From contig SHYF01000075.1 in assembly GCA_009692985.1 (NCBI GenBank), positions 1 to 7,808 of the forward strand: 7,808 bases of DNA, in the 5' to 3' direction. Below, in pieces: positions 1-5,714 of this stretch (position 1 is its first letter; every line of letters starts with the position of its first letter). The DNA is from Dehalococcoidia bacterium (lineage in GTDB: Bacteria; Chloroflexota; Dehalococcoidia; Lucifugimonadales; SHYF01). The position numbers and the translations under genes were made by a program. The notes under the pieces are model-generated. The model saw nothing but the letters and a program-made list of their open reading frames with translations, did no database searches and was not told the DNA's origin.

Positions 1-885
1 CTGGAAGAGGCCGGCCTGGGAGATACGTTGCTGGACTCACTTGGCCTCCAGCCCAGGAGCCGCGATCTGGCTGGCTGGCGAGCGCTGGTGGAACGCATGA
101 GCCGTCCCATGGAGAAGGTGTCCATTGCCATAGTTGGCAAGTACACCGAGCTCCATGACTCCTACATTTCGGTCAAGGAAGCACTTTACCACGCCGCCAT
201 TCAATACGGAATGGATGTGGACATCTCCTGGGTACACTCAGAGGATGTGGAGCGCAGCAGCCCGGCGGCGTTTCTGAACTCTGTTCATGGCATCGTAGTG
301 CCCGGGGGATTTGGACCACGAGGCATAGAGGGCATGATTTCTACAGTGCGCTATGCCAGGGAGAACAGGGTGCCGTACCTGGGGCTTTGCCTGGGCATGC
401 AAGTGATGGTGGTGGAGTACGCACGCAATGTTCTTCACATGAAGGGCGCCAACTCCACTGAGTTCGACCCTGAGACACCTTACCCAGTCATTGACCTTAT
501 CCCGGAACAGCAAAAGGTGAGGGACAAGGGCGGGACCATGCGCCTGGGGCTTTATCCATGCCATCTGATAGATGGAAGCCAAGCCGCCAAGGCCTATGGC
601 GAACCTATAGTTTGGGAACGACACCGCCATCGCTATGAGATGAACAATACCTACCGTGGTATGCTAGAGGAGGCTGGGCTTCGGGCCAGCGGTATCTGGC
701 CCGAAGGCTCTCTGGTAGAAATCACTGAACTTGTAGACCACCCCTTTATGGTAGGCGTTCAGTTCCACCCAGAGTTTCGCTCGCGTCCCGAAAGGCCCCA
801 CCCCCTTTTCTGGCAGTTCATGGGCGTTGCCCAGCAGGTGATTCGAGAGGGTGGACAGCATCCCTTGCCTTTGGGTAAAAGATAG
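1..885 (+). CDS. pyrG: CTP synthase, C-terminal part (5' end outside window)
   Basis: CTP synthase makes CTP from UTP, ATP and glutamine in the cytoplasm, the last step of de novo pyrimidine nucleotide synthesis. The reading frame is open from base 1 (Leu-Glu-Glu-Ala-Gly), so the gene is cut by the window edge; the TTG at 28 is an internal leucine codon, not a start. What remains is the end of the synthetase domain, the linker, and the full class I glutamine amidotransferase domain. Visible motifs are VSIAIVGKYTEL (linker into the glutaminase domain), VPGGFGPRGIEG (oxyanion strand), GLCLGMQ with the nucleophilic cysteine codon at 388-390, GGTMRLG, and FHPEF with the catalytic His and Glu codons at 766-768 and 772-774. 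All triad residues are present, so the domain should be active. A promoter-like sequence for tal begins right after the stop. Confidence 0.97.
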   Translation: MEEAGLGDTLLDSLGLQPRSRDLAGWRALVERMSRPMEKVSIAIVGKYTELHDSYISVKEALYHAAIQYGMDVDISWVHSEDVERSSPAAFLNSVHGIVVPGGFGPRGIEGMISTVRYARENRVPYLGLCLGMQVMVVEYARNVLHMKGANSTEFDPETPYPVIDLIPEQQKVRDKGGTMRLGLYPCHLIDGSQAAKAYGEPIVWERHRHRYEMNNTYRGMLEEAGLRASGIWPEGSLVEITELVDHPFMVGVQFHPEFRSRPERPHPLFWQFMGVAQQVIREGGQHPLPLGKR

Positions 886-914
886 TGGACTCAAGATTGA
901 CTCTGTGCTACAAT
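886..914 (+). promoter_or_regulatory. Predicted sigma-70-type promoter for tal (extended -10)
   Basis: TGGACT at 886-891 matches the -35 consensus at four of six positions. A 17-bp spacer follows, then TACAAT at 909-914, five of six matches to TATAAT. TG at 906-907 sits one base before the hexamer, giving an extended -10. Transcription would start near 921, only about 7 bases before the tal ATG at 928, and no Shine-Dalgarno sequence is seen there. This is a pattern match only; read-through from pyrG is also possible. A TTGACT at 897-902 is too close to the -10 to be its partner. Confidence 0.5.
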
Positions 915-927
915 AGGTGTGCTTCGT

Positions 928-1587
928 ATGGAACTCTTCCTCGACACTGCTAATCTGGACGAAATTCGCCAAGCCGTTCGCATTGGGGTCATCAGCGGGG
1001 TGACCACCAACCCCAGCCTTGCAGCCAAAGAAGGCATCGGCCAATTGCGCGTCTACCAGCAACAGGTGCAGGAAATCGCGCAAATGGTCAGTGGCCCCAT
1101 ATCAGCAGAGGTTATCAGCACTGACTATGAAGGCATGGTGCTGGAAGCCAGGGAAATAGCCTCGTGGGCTCCAAACGTAGTTGCAAAGATTCCAAGCACA
1201 ATGACAGGGTTCGAGGCTATAGCTACCCTTTCCCGGGAAGGCATCAAGATCAATCAGACCCTCTGCTTTTCCGTGAATCAAGCTATCTTGGGAGCCAGGG
1301 CAGGCTCCGCTTTCGTAAGCCCATTTGTTGGTCGCCTGGACGATGAAGGACACGACGGTATGCAAGTGGTGGCGGACATTGTAGAGATCTTCAAGCGGTA
1401 CAACATCACTACCAAAGTGCTGGTGGCAAGCATCAGGCACCCTCTGCATTGCGTGGCCGCGGCAAAAGCCGGGGCGCACATCGCCACGGTGCCATTCAAA
1501 GTCTTGACTCAGATGGCGCACCATCCGTTGACAGACGTTGGAGTTGCGCGGTTTGCTGAGGACTGGAAGAACGCAGCGAGGGTCTAG
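928..1587 (+). CDS. tal: Transaldolase, short TalC/MipB-like family
   Basis: This is a 219-residue class I aldolase of the small transaldolase/fructose-6-phosphate aldolase family, which forms a single TIM barrel. Transaldolase moves a dihydroxyacetone unit between sugar phosphates in the non-oxidative pentose phosphate pathway. Motifs are FLDTANLDEI at the N-terminus, GVTTNPSL, VVAKIPST with the Schiff-base lysine at residue 87, SPFVGRLDD, ASIRHP and a final HPLTDVGVARFAEDW. Glu61 and Phe133 stand where E. coli FSA has Gln59 and Tyr131, which favours transaldolase over fructose-6-phosphate aldolase activity. The ATG at 928 was chosen because the family begins M-x-x-F-L-D-T-A; the in-frame GTG at 919 would add three residues and lies at or before the predicted transcription start. 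The length is typical. The gene is 42 bp from pyrG, and a large inverted repeat begins at its stop. Confidence 0.95.
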   Translation: MELFLDTANLDEIRQAVRIGVISGVTTNPSLAAKEGIGQLRVYQQQVQEIAQMVSGPISAEVISTDYEGMVLEAREIASWAPNVVAKIPSTMTGFEAIATLSREGIKINQTLCFSVNQAILGARAGSAFVSPFVGRLDDEGHDGMQVVADIVEIFKRYNITTKVLVASIRHPLHCVAAAKAGAHIATVPFKVLTQMAHHPLTDVGVARFAEDWKNAARV

Positions 1588-1696
1588 GTACTGGCCCAGT
1601 AAAGAGGGGTTTGTATTTACTTTGGGCCACTACCAGTTGTTCCCCTGGGGACTCATGAGCATTTCCTGTCCCCAACTATAGCCAGCATAGCCTGGC
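1587..1696 (+). promoter_or_regulatory. Structured rho leader: three tandem inverted repeats
   Basis: Three stem-loops can be drawn in a row between tal and rho. The first pairs GGTA/TACC (1587-1590 with 1631-1634), TGGCCCA/TGGGCCA (1592-1598 with 1623-1629) and GTAAA/TTTAC (1599-1603 with 1616-1620); it has one C-C mismatch, a two-base bulge and a 12-base loop. The second pairs TGGGGAC with GTCCCCA (1646-1652 with 1668-1674) around a 15-base loop, and competes with a CCCC/GGGG pairing at 1642-1650. The third pairs GCCAG with CTGGC (1681-1685 with 1692-1696). No T-run follows the first stem, so it is not a textbook intrinsic terminator. It may be a processing or read-through barrier after tal, or a regulatory leader for rho, a gene known to be autoregulated in several bacteria. 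The pairings are seen; the function is inferred. Confidence 0.5.
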
Positions 1697-1717
1697 GCAA
1701 TTCCCATGAGAAAAGGT

Positions 1718-1721
1718 GGAG
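1718..1721 (+). promoter_or_regulatory. Ribosome binding site deciding the rho start
   Basis: GGAG at 1718-1721, inside AAGGTGGAGA, lies six bases before the TTG at 1728-1730. The alternative GTG at 1716 overlaps this site and has no suitable site of its own upstream, so the TTG is the better start. Confidence 0.6.
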
Positions 1722-1727
1722 AGAGAT

Positions 1728-3017
1728 TTGACTACACAGCAACCAACATCTATAGGTGAGTTAGAAGACAAGACCAGGGAGGAGCTTGTTGACCTGGCCC
1801 TGCAAATAGGCGCGGAGGACAGTTCATCCCTGTCCGCGCTATCCAGGGACGAACTTGTTCAGAGACTCCTACAAAGCCAGGCCGAGCAGAAAGGCGTCCT
1901 TCTGGCCAGCGGCATCCTGGAGCTAATGAGCGACGGCTACGGCTTTCTCAGGCAAAACGGTCTACTGTGGCCGGGCCAACGAGATGTGTACGTTTCCCAG
2001 TCACAGATCCGCCGGTTTGGCCTGCGCACAGGGGACATGGTAACCGGCCAGGTGCGGCCCCCCAAAGAGGCGGAACGGTACTACGGCCTTATTCGTGTGG
2101 AAGCGGTCAATGGCACGGACCCAGACACAGCCCGCAATCGTCCTCATTTTGAAAACTTAACACCCATATTCCCCAACGTGCAAATCCGCCTGGAGACGGT
2201 GCCAACCAACCTATCTAGCAGGCTCATAGACCTGGTAGCGCCTGTGGGCCGGGGGCAGCGTGGCCTCATTGTCTCGCCGCCCAAGGCGGGCAAGACCACG
2301 CTCCTCAAAGAGATTGCCAATGGAATGGTCTCCAACTACGAAGACATACACCTTATAGTTGCCCTAATAGGAGAGCGCCCGGAAGAGGTGACAGACGTGA
2401 AGCGATCTGTTGCGGGCGAGGTGTTCAGCTCCACCTTCGACGAGCCGGTGGAGGACCATTGCCGTGTGGCAGAACTTGCCCTGGAGCGCGCCAAGCGGTT
2501 GGTGGAGATGGGCAAAGACGTGGCCATCCTGCTGGACGGCATCACACGTATGACCCGGGCCTACAACCTGGCCGTCCCGTCCAGTGGACGGACGTTGTCC
2601 GGTGGCATAGACCCGGTGGCCCTTTACCCGCCCAAGAAGTTCTTCGGCGCCGCCCGCAACACGGAGGGCGGTGGTAGCCTCACCATCCTAGCCACCTGTC
2701 TGGTGGACACTGGCAGCCGGATGGATGAGGTGATATACGAAGAGTTCAAGGGCACAGGCAACTGGGAGCTACACCTGGACCGCCGGCTGTCCGAGCGCAG
2801 AATTTTCCCCGCCATTGATATACAACGCAGCGGCACCCGCAGGGAGGAGCTGCTTCTGGAGCCGACAACTCTCAAACAGGTGACACTGCTGCGACGCATG
2901 TTAGGAATGCTTGGCGATGGCGGGCAGAACACCGAGGCTACGGAAAAGGTGCTGGAACGCCTGGCCAAAACCCGCGGCAACGCCGAGTTCCTGGCAACGC
3001 TCACCAAGGAGATTTAG
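1728..3017 (+). CDS. rho: Transcription termination factor Rho
   Basis: Rho is a hexameric RNA-dependent ATPase that loads on nascent RNA and stops RNA polymerase. With the TTG start the protein has 429 residues, close to E. coli Rho (419). In order: a Rho N-terminal helical domain (about 10-50, with [10 protein letters not shown] and [10 protein letters not shown]), a cold-shock-like RNA-binding domain (about 60-126, with [14 protein letters not shown] and [11 protein letters not shown]), then the RecA-like motor. The motor has the Walker A motif SPPKAGKTT at 183-191, ERPEEVTD with catalytic Glu216, Walker [16 protein letters not shown] with Asp270, LSGGID at 290-295, and [10 protein letters not shown] at 367-376 carrying arginine-finger residues. 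No motif is missing, and there is no long acidic or basic N-terminal insert of the kind seen in some Actinobacteria and Bacteroidota. An in-frame GTG at 1716 would add four residues but lacks a ribosome site. A three-hairpin leader lies upstream. Confidence 0.97.
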   Translation: MTTQQPTSIGELEDKTREELVDLALQIGAEDSSSLSALSRDELVQRLLQSQAEQKGVLLASGILELMSDGYGFLRQNGLLWPGQRDVYVSQSQIRRFGLRTGDMVTGQVRPPKEAERYYGLIRVEAVNGTDPDTARNRPHFENLTPIFPNVQIRLETVPTNLSSRLIDLVAPVGRGQRGLIVSPPKAGKTTLLKEIANGMVSNYEDIHLIVALIGERPEEVTDVKRSVAGEVFSSTFDEPVEDHCRVAELALERAKRLVEMGKDVAILLDGITRMTRAYNLAVPSSGRTLSGGIDPVALYPPKKFFGAARNTEGGGSLTILATCLVDTGSRMDEVIYEEFKGTGNWELHLDRRLSERRIFPAIDIQRSGTRREELLLEPTTLKQVTLLRRMLGMLGDGGQNTEATEKVLERLAKTRGNAEFLATLTKEI

Positions 3018-3049
3018 GGGCGGTTTGACTCGTTGGTTCACTCGCCAGC

Positions 3050-3076
3050 TTGCGTCTCCCTGGGCGGCGTGATAAT
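3050..3076 (+). promoter_or_regulatory. Possible weak promoter for the PHP gene
   Basis: GATAAT at 3071-3076 matches the -10 consensus at five of six positions. The best partner upstream is TTGCGT at 3050-3055 with a short 15-bp spacer, matching the -35 only in TTG. Transcription would begin near 3083, about 25 bases before the gene's start. The weak -35 leaves read-through from rho as an equal alternative. Confidence 0.28.
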
Positions 3077-3107
3077 CTCCCACTCCTAGTCTTTGCAAGG
3101 AGTACCC

Positions 3108-3779
3108 GTGCCCATCTACGACTTCCACACTCACACCTTCCTAAGCGACGGTGTCCTTTCACCCATGGAGCTCATACGATACGCCTACCATAATGGCTAC
3201 GCGGCCATCGCGATCACAGACCATGTGGGCCTTGCGACGCAGGAGCGGGTAATACCTGTGCTGGTGGAAGAGTGCGCCCGGGCAATGGAGAAGTGGCACA
3301 TTATCGCCATACCGGGGGTGGAGATCACCCATGTGCCAGCGGAACTCATACCGGAGGCGGCGGAGCGCGCCAAAGCTCTGGGCGCTAAACTAGTGGTGGT
3401 GCATGGGGAAACAATTGTGGAGCCGGTGGAGCCAGGGACAAACACCTATGCCCTGAGCTCGCCCAACGTAGAGGTCCTAGCTCATCCTGGCCTTCTGAGC
3501 GCAGAGCAAGCCAGAACAGCAGCCCGACGAGGCGTGTTCTTAGAAATATCAGCTCGCAGGGGCCACAGCCTCTGCAACGGACACGTGGCCCGCCAAGGGA
3601 TCCGAGCAGGCGCAGCCTTACTCCTAAACTCGGATGCACACGGCCCTGATGACCTGCTCACCGAAGAGTTGGCGCGACACATCGGCCTGGGGGCTGGGCT
3701 GGATACAGAACAACTCACCGCATTATTAGAGACAAACCCAAGAAAGCTGCTGCAGAAACTTGGGTTCCCCCCGCCTTAG
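3108..3779 (+). CDS. PHP-domain metallohydrolase, histidinol-phosphatase-like
   Basis: This 223-residue cytoplasmic protein of the PHP (polymerase and histidinol phosphatase) superfamily should be a di- or trinuclear metal phosphoesterase. Visible metal-ligand motifs are FHTHTFLSDG (His7, His9, Asp14), ITDH (His39), PGVEITH (Glu72), VVHGE (His99), LAHPG (His126) and NSDAHG (Asp176, His178). The set looks complete. The stretch VVVHGETIVEPVEPGTN matches, from memory, a family annotated 'histidinol phosphate phosphatase domain-containing' in archaea and various bacteria. No other histidine-biosynthesis gene is nearby, so histidinol-phosphate is not supported as the substrate, and the true substrate is unknown. 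The GTG at 3108 was chosen because AAGGAG at 3097-3102 lies five bases upstream; an in-frame TTG at 3093 would place that ribosome site inside the gene. It lies 90 bp after rho and ends before a hairpin separating it from opposite-strand genes. Confidence 0.9.
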   Translation: MPIYDFHTHTFLSDGVLSPMELIRYAYHNGYAAIAITDHVGLATQERVIPVLVEECARAMEKWHIIAIPGVEITHVPAELIPEAAERAKALGAKLVVVHGETIVEPVEPGTNTYALSSPNVEVLAHPGLLSAEQARTAARRGVFLEISARRGHSLCNGHVARQGIRAGAALLLNSDAHGPDDLLTEELARHIGLGAGLDTEQLTALLETNPRKLLQKLGFPPP

Positions 3780-3809
3780 CCACTGGCTGTTGCCAGCCCG
3801 CTTCTATTA

Positions 3810-3829
3810 TGCCGGGACCTATCCCGGCA
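3810..3829. terminator. Perfect hairpin between convergent genes, terminator-like
   Basis: TGCCGGGA (3810-3817) and TCCCGGCA (3822-3829) form a perfect 8-bp stem around the loop CCTA. It lies 30 bases after the PHP stop and directly touches the stop codon of the minus-strand zinc-ribbon gene (3830-3832), so it could serve transcripts from both sides. Neither side has a clear run of T after the stem, so it may pause polymerase or protect RNA 3' ends, with Rho finishing termination. A smaller stem, CTGGC/GCCAG (3783-3787 with 3792-3796), sits just before it on the PHP side. Confidence 0.55.
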
Positions 3830-3973
3830 CTAGCCCTTGCCGATGCGGAAGACCTTGGTCCCGCACACCGGGCACACGCCCTGAGTGGCCGGTCGGCCAT
3901 TCTTCAGCGTAATATGCTGCGGTCGCGAAATATTCCGCTTGGTCCGACACTTGAAGCAATATCCCTCTGCCAT
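3830..3973 (-). CDS. Small zinc-ribbon protein, DUF5679-like
   Basis: This 47-residue gene reads MAEGYCFKCR at its start and VCPVCGTKVFRIGKG at its end. Two CxxC pairs (Cys6/Cys9 and Cys34/Cys37), 24 residues apart, should bind one zinc ion. Between them lies the basic stretch KRNISRPQHITLKNGRPATQG. From memory this matches the DUF5679 family, common in Chloroflexota and some Actinobacteria; its function is unknown, and nucleic-acid binding is only a guess from the fold and charge. Support for a real gene is strong: GGGAGG within 3982-3990 lies about eight bases before the ATG, a perfect -35 box lies upstream, and a hairpin abuts the stop. It follows truB in the same direction, 85 bp away, so it may be co-transcribed with the translation operon or have its own promoter. 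Confidence 0.88.
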   Translation of the reverse strand: MAEGYCFKCRTKRNISRPQHITLKNGRPATQGVCPVCGTKVFRIGKG

Positions 3974-4004
3974 TTCATTGGCCTCCCTCTCTAGATTCAG
4001 AATG

Positions 4005-4034
4005 ACGATAACCCGTAGCTAGCACTGTTGTCAA
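4005..4034 (-). promoter_or_regulatory. Predicted promoter for the zinc-ribbon gene
   Basis: On the minus strand TTGACA (4034 down to 4029) is a perfect -35 hexamer. After an 18-bp spacer comes TATCGT (4010 down to 4005), four of six matches to the -10 consensus. Transcription would start near 3998, some 25 bases before the ATG and just ahead of its ribosome site. It lies wholly in the gap after truB. The weak -10 limits confidence. Confidence 0.42.
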
Positions 4035-4058
4035 TACCTTGTAGCGCCTATTCTTGCA

Positions 4059-5057
4059 CTAGTTGGGTAATTGCTCGTCACCAAAGCTACTGGGACTCTG
4101 ATCGGCTTGCGGCAAGTTGCTCTCTTCCGCCGGCCTGTATGGGGAAGGTGTTGCCAGGTGGAACACCTTGAACGGTTGCCACGTCCTCAGGGTACGATTG
4201 AACCGCACCAGCGCCACAAAGCGCCCATCGGTGCTATAGGCCCTACGCATCTCCAAATGCTCCGCGTAATGGGTGCGCGGGCTAAGAGCCACCGACTGCC
4301 CGCTAAGCACCTGACGCTCATCCGCCACCCTTAGCACCACAGCACCCCGATTCAGCACTGCGTAGTCTGGCGGGTACAGCAGGGAGGCCCAGGCACCGTC
4401 CTGGACGGCCTCTTTGAGACGTTCCAATGTAACCGTCTGATCCACATGGAACGGGCCTGTCCTCAGCCGCCGCAGTTGCGCCAGGTGTGCTCCGCAGCCC
4501 AGGAGTTGGCCCAGGTCGTGCGCCAGGGAACGTATGTATACGCCACGGCTGCACCGGATGGAAAGGGTCACCCTGGGAGAATCCCACTCTACTAGATCTA
4601 GCTGTGACACCTCGACCGTCCTGGGTGCCCGCTCTACCTCTATGCCTGCCCGCGCCAGCTCGTGCAGCCGGCGGCCCTGCTGCTTCAAAGCGCTGTACAT
4701 GGGCGGGGTCTGTTGAATAGTCCCCCGAAGAGAGTTCAGGACGTCAGAGAGAGACTCCAGCGTCACATGGGAAAAGTCGCACTCCGCCGTAACCTGCCCG
4801 GTGGCATCGTACGTATCGGTGGCGATACCGAGGTGGACGGTGGCAACATACTCTTTTTCGCCGTCTACCACAAACTGCATGAGCCTGGTGGCTTGACCCA
4901 TGCAAACTGGAAGCACCCCTGTGGCCTCTGGGTCCAAGGTACCACCGTGGCCCACGTGGCGCTGGGAGCACAGACGTTTGACCTGCCTAACCGCCTCCAT
5001 GGATGTCATGCCCGGTGGCTTGTCTATGTTGAAGAAACCGTCGGTAGCGACAGTCAT
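4059..5057 (-). CDS. truB: tRNA pseudouridine-55 synthase TruB
   Basis: TruB converts uridine 55 in the T-loop of nearly all tRNAs to pseudouridine and also helps tRNA fold. The 332-residue protein begins FFNIDKPPGMTS, the usual TruB opening, followed by HVGHGGTLDPEATGVLP with the catalytic aspartate at residue 42. Further family motifs are MYSALK (120-125), the RGVYIRSLAHDLG block (171-183), and LRRLRTGPF (196-203). The C-terminal region (about 230-305, with GRFVALVRF) resembles the PUA-like RNA-binding tail. The last 25 or so residues are a polar, probably disordered tail, making the protein slightly longer than the usual 300 or so. The ATG overlaps the rbfA stop in an ATGA arrangement (5054-5057) with no clear ribosome site, so translation is probably coupled to rbfA. 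Confidence 0.97.
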   Translation of the reverse strand: MTVATDGFFNIDKPPGMTSMEAVRQVKRLCSQRHVGHGGTLDPEATGVLPVCMGQATRLMQFVVDGEKEYVATVHLGIATDTYDATGQVTAECDFSHVTLESLSDVLNSLRGTIQQTPPMYSALKQQGRRLHELARAGIEVERAPRTVEVSQLDLVEWDSPRVTLSIRCSRGVYIRSLAHDLGQLLGCGAHLAQLRRLRTGPFHVDQTVTLERLKEAVQDGAWASLLYPPDYAVLNRGAVVLRVADERQVLSGQSVALSPRTHYAEHLEMRRAYSTDGRFVALVRFNRTLRTWQPFKVFHLATPSPYRPAEESNLPQADQSPSSFGDEQLPN

Positions 5058-5413
5058 TGAGATGGCTCGTTTGAAGAATCGAGACTGTCCATTATTCGGA
5101 GCGTCCTATTGCCAGCTTCGATAGACTCATCCAGATGAAAGGACAGCTCGGGGACATATCGGATGTCCAAGCGTGGTTTCAAAGCCCGGTGCATGAAACC
5201 GGCCGCATCTTTCAGAACCTTCATTCCAGACCGCTTCTCTTCACTGGCACCCATGATGCTGACGTAGACGTTCGCGTGGCGAAGGTCATCAGAAACGCCC
5301 ACCCGCGTAATGCTGACCAGGGCAGAAAGCCTGGGATCGTGAACCTCGGTGGCAAGAACCATGCTCAGCTCCTTTCGAAGGAGCTCGCTGACCCGTTCCG
5401 CGCGCCTGCTCAT
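5054..5413 (-). CDS. rbfA: 30S ribosome-binding factor RbfA
   Basis: RbfA binds the maturing 30S subunit near the 5' end of 16S rRNA and aids late assembly and cold adaptation. The 119-residue length is typical. It is a single KH-like domain with the family signatures RRAERVSELLRKEL at the start, VHDPRLSALVSITRVGVSDDLRHA in the middle, VYVSIMG, and LDIRYVPELSFHLDESIEAGNR near the end. The start ATG at 5413 has AGAGG (5427 down to 5423) nine bases upstream, a moderate ribosome site. It overlaps truB by four bases. It is 301 bp downstream of infB, an unusually long gap in this operon, so it may rely on a promoter of its own or on read-through past the repeats found there. Confidence 0.96.
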   Translation of the reverse strand: MSRRAERVSELLRKELSMVLATEVHDPRLSALVSITRVGVSDDLRHANVYVSIMGASEEKRSGMKVLKDAAGFMHRALKPRLDIRYVPELSFHLDESIEAGNRTLRIMDSLDSSNEPSQ

Positions 5414-5472
5414 GGAATCAGACCTCTGGCCAGGAAGTAAGTGTGGTTTTGCTAGAAGGTGCTGGCTCTGGC

Positions 5473-5542
5473 TTCACCCCCACTCTAACTCTCCCACGTC
5501 TAGGGGAAAAGGACAAATCCCTTCCCCCATGATGGGGGTGAA
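5473..5542. repeat. 70-bp element with perfect 10-bp inverted ends
   Basis: TTCACCCCCA at 5473-5482 and its exact reverse complement TGGGGGTGAA at 5533-5542 bound a 70-bp segment. Inside, CCCCCA/TGGGGG (5524-5529 with 5533-5538) and GGGGAA/TTCCCC (5503-5508 with 5522-5527) offer competing stems. The layout resembles small palindromic intergenic repeats such as REP or MITE-like elements. No target-site duplication is evident, and no second copy is present in the window, so its repeat status is inferred from its form. Confidence 0.5.
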
Positions 5543-5611
5543 ATTCCTGTCTAACTGCCTGCTAGGTTATTTAGTTTATGCCCTTAAGTCGGGTGGTTGG
5601 ATACATGACCG

Positions 5612-5640
5612 TTCACCCTGAGCGAAGTCGAAGGGAATGA
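5612..5640. repeat. Palindromic intergenic repeat with CCCTGAGCGAAG core
   Basis: The core at 5616-5635 pairs CCCT with AGGG and CGA with TCG around a two-base loop, with an asymmetric bulge (GAG opposite A). TTCA on the left and AATGA on the right extend the pairing imperfectly. From memory, very similar cores, often flanked by TTCA and TGAA, recur between genes in many environmental bacterial genomes including Chloroflexota. Only one copy lies in this window. It is unlikely to be a terminator for infB, since no T-run follows on the minus strand. Confidence 0.5.
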
Positions 5641-5714
5641 GCGGGGCACTGCCCATCTTGTTGTCAACAAAGCCTCGCCACGCCAAAGCTCCAGGCATTG
5701 TTGGCCAGAAGGAA

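Larger units (their letters stand above)
5414..5714. other. infB-rbfA intergenic region, non-coding with repeats
   Basis: This 301-bp gap shows no convincing gene on either strand. It contains two hairpin-forming repeats (5473-5542 and 5612-5640), described separately. A small perfect inverted repeat, TTGTTG/CAACAA around one base, lies at 5658-5670. An AT-richer stretch lies at about 5563-5588. No promoter with both boxes at proper spacing was found for rbfA. The right-hand 45 bases, next to the infB stop, show nothing notable. Confidence 0.7.

Noticed and set aside
28..885. TTG at 28 as the start of a separate glutaminase gene
   Set aside because: The frame is open to base 1 and the sequence continues as normal CTP synthase linker, so this is the truncated end of pyrG.
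1706..1759. 17-codon frame starting ATG at 1706 and overlapping the rho start
   Set aside because: It has no ribosome site in front and its product resembles nothing known; chance is the simplest reading.
3025..3053. TTGACT at 3025-3030 as a -35 box for the PHP gene
   Set aside because: No -10-like sequence occurs at normal spacing; the GATAAT at 3071 is 40 bp away.
3043..3069. CGCC/GGCG pairing as a rho terminator
   Set aside because: Only four base pairs with a long loop and no T-run; too weak to call.
4662..5060. Plus-strand open frames opposite truB
   Set aside because: They are antisense to a complete TruB with every motif; no ribosome site or family resemblance was seen.
5639..5667. 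TTGACA on the minus strand upstream of rbfA (5667 down to 5662)
   Set aside because: No -10-like hexamer follows at 16-18 bp (the bases read CCGCTC), and the TTGACA is part of a small inverted repeat, so a promoter is not supported.
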